The notes below the pieces were generated by a model, which worked only from the letters and a program-made list of their open reading frames with translations, was not told where the DNA came from and did no database searches. This document shows, piece by piece, positions 46,975 through 55,680 of a stretch of DNA of 64,000 nucleotides. Position 1 is the stretch's first letter, and every line of letters begins with the position of its first letter. The stretch covers positions 362,501-426,500 of the forward strand of contig NC_089444.1 of assembly GCF_026210795.1 (NCBI RefSeq), read 5' to 3'. The position numbers and the translations under genes are program-made. Origin of the DNA: Rhizophagus irregularis. Taxonomy: Eukaryota; Glomeromycota; Glomeromycetes; Glomerales; Glomeraceae.

Positions 46975-49515
46975 ACCTTTCAAAAGCTGTATCTTTATTT
47001 TATATTTTTCTTGTCTTACTTTCTGTTTCAAAAATTGACATACATCCATGACTTCTTCATAAATAGCTCATATTCCTCATCTAGCAAAGTCTGTATATAA
47101 ATCAAAGGATATAAAAATCAATGATTTGGCTTGTTAATTACTCTTTGATATTCAGTGCAAGTAGTAATCAACATACCATCATCATTTCTTTGGTTAAGTC
47201 TTCAGCTGGCTTTTTATTACGTAAGTGATCAATAATAAAAGAGACTAATTCATCTTCTTGTACGCCGAGATATTTAACAATTTTTTTTACTTACAAATGG
47301 CTGTAACCTTTTGCTAAGAATATTCTATTGTGAAATAATTATTATTTATGTTAATAAAAACAAAACCAATTTTTTTTTAAAAAAAAGGAAGAAAATTACG
47401 AACCACATATGAAACTAACATTCATTCCAATTTCAATGTCCTTTCGTCAAAATAAAGGTAAATAAGAAATCCACTGAATATACTCTAGAAAATTCAACAA
47501 AAAATCAAGCTTACAAAAATGTTTCATCAAAAGAAATATATTAATTAAATCCAAATTATCACGTGTCTGAAAAACCTAAATAAAAGAAACTAGTAAAAAA
47601 ATCAAAAATCAATAAAAATAAAAAAACCTACTTAAAAGAACACTATTCATGTATCTAAAGAGCTGAAGACCTGTCTAAAGAGAATAAAAGACGAAATCAT
47701 CAGATTACTTTTAGAATCAAGTTCCTGCAGAATAAAGAAAATGTTAGATAACATTATTTTATAAAGAAAAAGGTTTAATATACTTTAAACATTCCAAATA
47801 CTTGCCTGGAATTTGAAATTCAAATTTTCTAACTGAAGGGAACTGTGGACCTGGATCCTACAGAATAAAAAAAATAAAAGAGACATAATGAAACATTAGC
47901 AAATATTTTATTTGCTAATGAATTAAAAAAGTAACCTTCTCCCCCTCTTACCAAGTTTTCCACGGATCTGAATACTCCAAAAAATCATCCGTCTAAAGAA
48001 TAAACAAAAAAAATATTGGTAATCGTTTTGCTCATTTTGTTAAACAAATAATGAAAAAAAAAATAGCTTACCTTTCTCCAACGCGTCAAGACCTGAAAAG
48101 CAAGCCATCTAAAAAAAAGGAAGAAAACAAAACATTAGTAGCCATTTCATTGTCTCGTTAACAGTAAATAACTAAAAAAATCCTTACCATTAATCTATAC
48201 AAAAATAAGTATACAAATTTATTAATCAAAATTATGCATATTCAATATTTGGAATATGATTATTAATCGAAATAATTTTGAATACCTGAAAACAAAACCA
48301 CAAAGAAAAAAAATGAACTGTTAAAACTGTTTGTTAAATTAAAAAAAAACAAAAAAAATTACCAAAATTTTTTCGTCCCTTGTGTTCCAAAGATCTAAAG
48401 TATCAGCTGTTTAAGTCTAAAAGAACGTGTAACCCTAAAGGTTAAAAATATAAAAAAAGAAAAATAACTTTTCGTTAAAAAAAACCAATCTTTTTAATAA
48501 ATTTATTCTTTTAATTTTAAGAAACTCTCTTACCAAACTCCTAAGTGCCCAAAGGCCAAATGAAGGTAAAGTCTATATAAAAAAAGAAATTAGAAAAGAG
48601 AGAAAAGAAAATTAAGTGAAGTTAGCGTTGAAAAAAAAATTTTTTTTAGTATAATTTATGATAGACGCCTAATTCCTAGAAAAAGAACATGGAACCTATG
48701 TCATATAAAGCTCAAGTTCCCGATATCATTGATCAAGTAACAATGGAAGATATTCAATCATTTTTTGTAAATTATATTTTATCTGATCAACTTGGTATAA
48801 AAGTGAAGGGAAAGAGCAAGTAAAAGTGAAAGAAAAAGAATGCGTAAAAGTAAAGAGGAAGAATGAAGGAAAGGGAAAAGGAAAGAACAAGGGAAAAGGG
48901 AAATGGGAAGAGAAAGGAGAAAGAGCGAGTGTCTTTAATAATCAAAATGCAGCTTGCAGATCATGTGAATAAACTATTCTATGATCCTTCGTACGTAAAT
49001 CACTAAATACAAAGTACATTTAGGAAGTATTGTTATAAACGTATGTATCAATTTTAAATTTGCGCAGTGTCGATCATGCATAAAAAATGAATATGGTAAA
49101 TAGCACCAGTCTGAGGAGAAGGGGTCAATAGGACCTACTACGGAGGAATATCATGATAGAAGGTGCGGGCCTTTATTTTAGTACTTACATTGATATTAAA
49201 ATTTATTTGGAATTTATACGTTATAAATTAGCGAATTAAATTTAAGATCATAAAATTTACAATAAATTTTACAATTTCAAATCTATAAATTAAATTTAAT
49301 GGAGATTTCTTAATTGCAATTAAGATTGCCAAATGTATAAGCTATTTATAAGCGATAAACATCATGCAGATCATTTCATTTCGACCAGTGATAGGCTGTG
49401 CGTTGTGTGGGAGTACCAGAAGTATAGCCACCCGCGAGGTTTGTCCATAGGTAAGAGGACCGCCTGGTGTAGTAAAAGGTGGTCGTTCGTAAGAAGCTCG
49501 ATATTGAGCTATGAA
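46975..49515 (-). pseudogene. RBM25-like splicing factor, right copy (internal loss)
   Basis: The N-terminal exon (YERPPFTTPGGPLTYGQT) is at 49515-49392, and the PWI domain (KIVKYLGVQEDELVSFIIDH) is at about 47290-47195. The terminal exon (LDEEYELFMKKSWMYVNF, then stop) at about 47090-47028 is absent from the left arm. Everything between, that is the RRM and Arg/Glu-rich region, is replaced by element B. The eight-A run in the PWI coding segment, which shifts the frame, is shared with the left copy, so the damage there predates the duplication or marks an unrecognised splice. Neither arm retains a full gene. Confidence 0.7.
47446..49390 (-). repeat. micro-exon-array element B
   Basis: The minus strand begins CACTGGTCGAAATGAAATG at 49390, like element A. 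Downstream are micro-exon-like segments with flanking splice consensus: 48572-48534 (39 nt), 48434-48363 (72), 48285-48188 (98), 48108-48072 (37), 47992-47952 (41), 47857-47806 (52, with a GC donor) and one starting at 47724. Each has a T-rich tract ending in CAG or TAG before it and GTAAG/GTAAT after it. They do not concatenate into an open frame. A purine-rich block (GGGAAAAGGAAAG words) occupies 48800-48935. The element replaces the middle of the RBM25 copy. Confidence 0.5.
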
Positions 49516-50245
49516 ACAACAGTAAGTAAAATATTTAAATATAAATATAAATGAAGAAATCAGAACGGGAACTCTTACCATAATGTGAAAAATTTTTTAA
49601 ATCTTTATAATTAAGGATTTCTGTTGAGTAACGTAGTTCAAGTTTTTAATTAGTCCATAATCCATATTATTAATTATCACGTGATCAAACGTTGATCACG
49701 TTTGATGCTAACTTTTTTTTTGTGTCCGTACACAACATTTTAAAACATGGTATGATACTAATAAAAATCGATTCTGAAATATAATTTGTTAAAATCATAC
49801 TTTAAAATTGATTCATCCTCTTTGATTTATAACTATTTTCGCAGAGTATAGCCGGACCGACTTGTTTGGGAATTTTATTTTGTAATAGCCTAGTGATATT
49901 ATGTATCCTCCTCCTCTATTCGTTTAATAAAATGTGCGCTAACTCTTAAAAAAAAAAATTGATTCATCCGCAAATTTTATAATTAATTGGACGTGCTTTC
50001 TCATCTATTTTTTTTAAAAAAATAGGGAATAAAATAAAAATATTTTCTTTACATTTTAGCTTGATTTTTTTTTCTAATGTTGATAAGTAGAGCATATAAT
50101 TTCCTTGTATCATTTCTTCAATTACTGGCGTGGGGTTTTCGGATTTCCTTTCCTCCTATTTCGTTCCTAAAAAGATAGAAATTGCATCAAAATGTATGTC
50201 TTTTAAAAGTAAAATATTATAAAATAAGAATACTTCACATACCAT

Positions 50246-51190
50246 TTAACTTTGATTATAAATACATTTAAAATATGCTTCAACAACGTCATCAATTGGT
50301 GACCACCAACGATCAGGAACTCCAATTGCACCAGCTGTCATTTCAGTTCCTGATAGAGATGGACTTATTAAATACTGTAAGTTAACTATAAATTTAAATA
50401 TAAAATTTAAAATTATACTTACTGGTAACACTTGGACATGCAGCATTAATAGTAATATTGTGTAATTCGCTAACTTGTGACATGGATTTCGTAAAATAAT
50501 GACCTAAAACAAAAGAAATTATTTAAGCAAAGAAAAAAATTTTTCAAATAAAATTTAAAATTTTCGTTTTACGCACTCCAGCTTTAGCGTTAGTGGCACT
50601 ACTGTAATACCAAAAGTAAACACCGGATGTATTGCAGTGGTTGAAGCCGTCGGTGTTAATTATAATACCACCTTGTGGATTATTTTGTTTTAAATATTGG
50701 AATGCAAGTGTTCTTATAATAAAAGAAATCGTTATAATTATCCAATTGTTTCAGGAATAAATAATTGAATCTTTTTTTACCATAAATTACACCCATAAGA
50801 TTGATTTCTATAAGTTTGCTAAAGTGTGTTGGTTCTTCTAGTGAATATTTCAACATTCCATTTTCAATATCTGTAATAGCAGCATTGTTAATTACGATCT
50901 TAAATAAAGTAGATAAAGTTAAATTCATTAAAAACTTTTTATTCACAATAAATAAAGATTTCTTATAAATCAGTATAAACTTACCGACGTCAATTTGTCA
51001 ATAAGCTTATTAGTTAATTCCACTTTCTTACATCGGTTTATGAAAAATTGCAATAATTTCTAAAGATATTATTAATTACTGATAAATGGATATGATATTA
51101 CTTTTTTTTTTCTTACTTTACGTTAAATTCTTTGGCAATTTTCTCGCCGGCGTCTTCATTAACATCAGCGATAACAACTTTTCCTCTAAA
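50246..51190 (-). pseudogene. short-chain dehydrogenase/reductase, decayed
   Basis: Exon-like blocks in order on the minus strand: GKVVIADVNEDAGEKIAKEF (about 51185-51125; the beta-strand and acidic residue that bind the NAD ribose), VINNAAITDIENGMLKYSLE and INLMGVIYG (about 50905-50785; the NNAG-like motif), LAFQYLKQNNPQGGIIINT (about 50700), then GHYFTKSMSQVSELHNITIN (about 50505-50440), and SLSGTEMTAGAIGVPDRWWS (about 50370-50300) to a stop at 50246. The family oxidises small alcohols or prostaglandin-like substrates with NAD(P). The catalytic Tyr-x3-Lys region reads YYSSATNAKAG, with Lys out of place. The Gly-rich dinucleotide loop is not found upstream, and the acceptor at about 50710 is out of phase. 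I call it a pseudogene, but a missed exon could change that. Confidence 0.65.
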
Positions 51191-52043
51191 AATAAGCTTC
51201 ATGATTTATAATTATAATTTTATAGAATCGAAATTTATAATAAAAGTAAAACATATTACATTTACCCTTCATTGACTAACGTATCGCAATTGCTAAATAG
51301 TTTATCAGATATATAAAAATATTATAAAACATACATGATGAGATTCATAATCCTTTTTTTTTTATTTTTTAAGAATACATACCGCAAGGACGCACCTGAA
51401 TTTTTCGTCACACACAAAAGCTCATTTTGGTGGAAGAGCTGGTAATGAAGTGCCTATTTGTAATAATTTATATAAAGTAAAAAGTGAATTACAATTATTG
51501 CTACTCACCAATGCGCAATGATGGACTATCAAATGAGTAGAAAAAATATAAATAGTTATAATAATCAAATATTTTTTAAGAAAATTATTTCTTAATTTAT
51601 TTTTTAATTCTTAACTACTATAGCTAATAGATAACTCAGGTAAGACGAAAAGGAGCGAGTGGTGTTTTATCACTTGAGTAGGGATGGTAATACCTTTCCG
51701 TATCACTCAGATAATACCTATGTAACAGATACTAGTGATGTAATTCCGCGTAGAGTCAACTATGAACGGATGTTAAACTGGACAGATATTATTTTTCGAT
51801 GACGCACTTATTTGTGAATATAAAAGATACTTTGTAAATCACATCATAATATAAGCTTAGATCTAGTAGATATTCAATAACATTTGTAGGTTCTTGTTTA
51901 TTTTATACTTTGTCTTTCAGAAAAAAGGTACTTTATAATATACTGTAGCGTATCAAATGTTCTTCCAATAAGACTAAATATTATCGAAATACCAGTGGAC
52001 ATTAAAGAAAAATTGGAATTGGACTATTCCCGTTGTAAACGGC
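51191..52043. other. AT-rich flank with inverted duplicate of 8.8-9.3 kb
   Basis: 51708-51842 is an inverted copy of 8802-9275 without the MITE. 51260-51300 may hold a remnant of the dehydrogenase N-terminus (NCDTLVNEG on the minus strand). Nothing else is supported. Confidence 0.5.
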
Positions 52044-52650
52044 TACGGTACATTTCGCCGAAACCCGTTTCGCCGATAGAAATGATAGCAATTATATTAA
52101 TCGCGCAATAAAATAAAAAACTTTTTTATTATTTCGATTCTTGATTGAGTACTTTAATAGTTTCATTTTTTTAGTTTCTATTTTACATTCTTTTGCCACG
52201 TCACCTATTTTTGAATAAAAATAAAATTAAATAGTAAACGTTTGAAGAAAAAATTCCTTTTATTTTTAAGTGGCTTTTCTTCCATGATATTTTTACTTTA
52301 ACATTCAAGTAACTGATATTAATTGTTAAGCAATAAATAAATAACTTTATTTTCCTGAAAACATTTATTCAGTGAAAAATGATTAATATATTATAAACAA
52401 CAAGACAAATTTAATAAAAATTAGCTAATTCAAGAAAAGATTTCTTCATGTATTTAGTATCATATAAACCAATAAAATAAACAAATGTAATAAAAATGTT
52501 TCTGCATATATTCATTTGGCGAAATGGCTTTGGTGAAATGTCCATTTGGTGAAATGGCATCGGCGAAATGGAATTCGGTGAAATGGGGTTTCGGCAAAAC
52601 ATCCTTCGGCGAAACATCCCTTCTGCGAAATGGCTTCAGCGAAATGTCCT
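52044..52650. repeat. TTCGGCGAAATG short repeat element
   Basis: From 52510 to 52645 about nine imperfect copies of a 17-21 bp word (GGCGAAATG / GGTGAAATGG) occur head to tail. At 52044-52075 the inverted form TTTCGCCGAAACCCGTTTCGCCG occurs. Words of this kind in inverted arrangement are typical ends of a widespread non-autonomous element type. I cannot fix its boundaries. A 68-aa ORF across it is an artefact. Confidence 0.6.
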
Positions 52651-52974
52651 GATACTGTTGTAAATATATGACCTACAGAATAATTAATTCATTAATATTA
52701 TTAACAAAATTCGTCGAAAAAAAAAATAAAAAATTGCTTACTCGCTCTAATTATAAATTATGGTACATCTTCAATAAATCATATTTTAACTACTATATAG
52801 TACATTAGATGCGCGATGGCTACATCCAGGATTTACCCTGGATTGATCCCGGGTAGTTACCGTCAGCTGAAAATTGAATTAACAAGATGCTTTAAGAATA
52901 ATAATTAGTAAATGAATAAATGTACTCCTAGTATATCTTAGAACTTAAGGGCAAACGATAAAATACTTTGGTAT

Positions 52975-53239
52975 CCCTGTAAAAAAAAAATGTCCGGAAA
53001 TTGTAGCTAAAAACATCCGGAAAATGTCCGTGTGTCCGGGAAACGTCCAGAAAATTGCAATATTCCGGACACTTTCTGGACGCTGGGTCTGAACCCTCCT
53101 AGACATTTTCTGGACATTTTCTGGAAAATGGAAATTTTCCAACGTCCGGAATATTGCAATATTCCGGACATATTCCAGACAAATAAACATTTTCCGGACG
53201 TTTTTAGCTACAATTTCCGGACATTCTTTTTTTATAGGG
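52975..53239. mobile_element. CCCTGTAAAA-type MITE, copy 2 (265 bp)
   Basis: Same length and almost the same sequence as 8919-9183, in the same orientation, flanked by the 3-bp duplication TAT (52972-52974, 53240-53242). The near identity of the two copies suggests recent activity of this family. Confidence 0.85.
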
Positions 53240-53242
53240 TAT

Positions 53243-54644
53243 ATAAAAAAGGAGAGAACTTGTTGTGCGTAATATATATATAACGAACAATGTCCAAAAA
53301 AATCTAAATTATTAACACAAACGAAAACATCAAAATAGGATATACGAATAATTTAATTACTATTTTTTTTTTTTTTGATGAAATCATTATATACTATATT
53401 TGAATTCTTACCTGTGGATTTCGATACCTTATTATAAAGAATATAATAATGCTTCGCCCGAGAAAAACATTTTGTTATTCCATCTGTCAGCTAATAGTAC
53501 ATAATATTTTTTTTTTTTTTTTTAAAAAAAAAAGTTAATTATGGTGTGAATGTAAAAAGATTTTTTATGCACAGTTTGCGAATATTTTACGTGTTATCAT
53601 AGTACCAAAATTTTCATCTAACATATTAGTAGTTAGGTAATGAGATATAAGTATAAAATCTTTATTTCTAATTAAAAAAAATCTAAATTGTTTATTATAT
53701 ATTTGACACAAGGCTTTGTTAATTTGATATTTCTACTGTCAAATAGTACTAATTTGAGATTATGATAAAGGAGAAAATAAATTTGAATACTTAATCATCA
53801 ATAAATAGTATGTATTATATTTTAATAACTTTCTTAAACATGAATCGGGTTTATTTCAAGCTAAAATAAATAAATATTTTTACAATTGAATTAGCAAATA
53901 ATAATCAATATTTTTATAATAATACTTACACGTATTTATAAACCAAACTTTCTTATTAATTCCCATATTCGCCTTATTATATTGTTTAGAATTTACAAAA
54001 CCATCACCAATTTTAATAAAATAATTTGCTTTTGGATTAATAAAAGTACTTGAGAGCTGTATCGTATGTTAGTGATTTAAGTAAGTAATATTGACCTGCC
54101 AGGATATGTTTGATGTAATAATTCTTTTCCATAATCAAAACTTGATAAATTGATATGTTACTAAATGAGAAATTACGTGTAATTTTATCAAGATTTTTTT
54201 TTATAATTAAATTATTAGGAGTTATTTCAACAATATTTGTTCATAGTCTAATTAATCAACTATTTAATAGTTATCCCACATTGTCTCATTATGTAATATG
54301 TTCAAGATACAAATAATGATATATATACAGTATCATTATTTAAATTAGTTCCTTCCACGCATCATCATATTTACCTTCTTGCGTCAAAAAAAATCTGATC
54401 AGGGCTTATATTGCCAAAATTCGATGATTTTTATTTTTTTACACGTTCTGAGCCGCTAGATAAAAACTTGCAGTACTTTGTGGAATATTATCTTTAGTAC
54501 TATTGTTATCTTCTATGACTTCATCAATTACTATTACTGTCTCCTTTTTTTGTTACCATATTTCAGTATTTAATCTTCTTTAACTTATTTGAATTAGTTG
54601 AAGCTTGTACTTGAGTCATTTTTATTTCGCAATGATCGATGAAC
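53243..54644. other. AT-rich intergenic stretch, nothing identified
   Basis: Poly-T/poly-A hairpins at 53364-53380 and 53508-53534. No supported gene. Confidence 0.5.
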
Positions 54645-54679
54645 CCCTGCAAAAAGTCGATCCGTTTTTATATTTCCGT
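54645..54679. mobile_element. MITE end truncated by LTR retrotransposon
   Basis: CCCTGCAAAAAGTCGATCCG at 54645 matches the CCCTGTAAAAAATCTGATCC end of the MITE family, and the copy stops abruptly at the LTR start. The other half should lie beyond the 5' LTR, outside this window. Confidence 0.5.
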
Positions 54680-55343
54680 TGTAACACCTGAGCCCATAGA
54701 GAATTATGTTTGCCACCTCAGGTATTAACAAAATGACTCTTTATTAATAATATAAATAAATACAATAATACGCTTGGTTTAATAACATCAAATAATAAAA
54801 TAAATAATTCATAACAAAATTTGTTCAACTTTCTCTTTCTCTGTCCTTTCCAAAAGGTGATCTTCGCGCCCTTTTATGTTTGTTTTTGTGTAACTAAATT
54901 CATAATTTCGATTCATGGATTTAAATTATTAAAGTATTTCCATTGTTTTAAAGTATTTCCATTATCTTAATTTTGTATCCATTTGATCATCATAAACTCC
55001 TGAATTATGATTTATAATATTAACGTAGTGATCAACAAATTAATCACTTGACACCTCAGATCACTTGATTTCATTCAATTTAGTATCTTTCGGATCCTCA
55101 TTTATCCTTAAATCTCGTGACTAATAGTTTAAGGTCATCACGGACCAATTACTTTAATCCATGCGATTATTAGTTTAAAGACTTCTCGGTCCAATTATAC
55201 TTGATTCTCATGACTAATAGTTTAACGACTTTTCGGTCCGATTAAAATAAAAATAAAAATAAGTTAAAATTTTATACACTAAGACTAAATGTAATACTGC
55301 GCCTCACAATTAATAAATTTACTAGGTATACTACGGCATTACA
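54680..55343 (-). repeat. 3' LTR of the retrotransposon (664 bp)
   Basis: On the minus strand it starts TGTAATGCCGTAG and ends CTCAGGTGTTACA, giving the TG...CA ends with a 5-bp inverted repeat TGTAA/TTACA. It lies immediately downstream of a polypurine tract (GTGGGGGATAG). The left boundary is supported by the abrupt switch from MITE sequence at 54679/54680. The flanking 5 bp TCCGT would be the target duplication to look for beyond the right edge. Confidence 0.75.
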
Positions 55344-55357
55344 ACTATCCCCCACAT
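55344..55357 (-). other. polypurine tract
   Basis: Minus-strand ATGTGGGGGATAGT directly abuts the LTR start, the expected position for the primer of plus-strand DNA synthesis. Confidence 0.7.
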
Positions 55358-55379
55358 AAAAATTTAATGCCCACATTAA

Positions 55380-55448
55380 ATTTATTCTAAGAATCGAACT
55401 CGTGTCTCGAAGTGGTAGGTGCGAATTATACCACTAAATCAAACATGC
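55380..55448 (-). pseudogene. degenerate tRNA-Gly-like sequence
   Basis: The minus strand reads ATTTAGTGGTATAATTCGCA, then CCTACCAC at the anticodon-loop position, then ACGAGTTCGATTCTTAG. This matches the D-arm, anticodon region and T-arm (internal promoter boxes A and B) of eukaryotic tRNA-Gly. Acceptor and T-stems do not pair well, so it is not a functional tRNA. It sits inside the retrotransposon between the integrase stop and the polypurine tract. Confidence 0.4.
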
Positions 55449-55680
55449 ATTGTCACTTGACTCAGCTGCGTTTTAAATATTCCTTTTTGCTGCGTCTACA
55501 TCTGCGGTTTATCATGTGTTTGTTAAGTCTACGGTTTTCCTGTACCGGATTTCACTTCGGTCTTTCTTAGGAAATTTTCATTAGTTTTTCCTATTTTCGA
55601 AAATTATTTTTATGTCATGTGATTTTATTTCACATGATTATAAATTATCTTTATTTTTCTAAGTCCATTGATGATAGTTA

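Larger units (their letters stand above)
42023..49696. repeat. right arm of large inverted duplication
   Basis: Reverse complement of 15361-23207. The membrane-protein gene is collinear base for base with its partner. Differences concentrate in the RBM25 region: 47446-49391 replaces the 15657-17824 of the left arm, about 23 bp are missing near 47418, and the final RBM25 exon is retained here. The spacer between the arms is about 18.8 kb. Confidence 0.9.

Noticed and set aside
53032-53283. 83-aa ORF near the retrotransposon
   Set aside because: Lies on the palindromic MITE copy 52975-53239.
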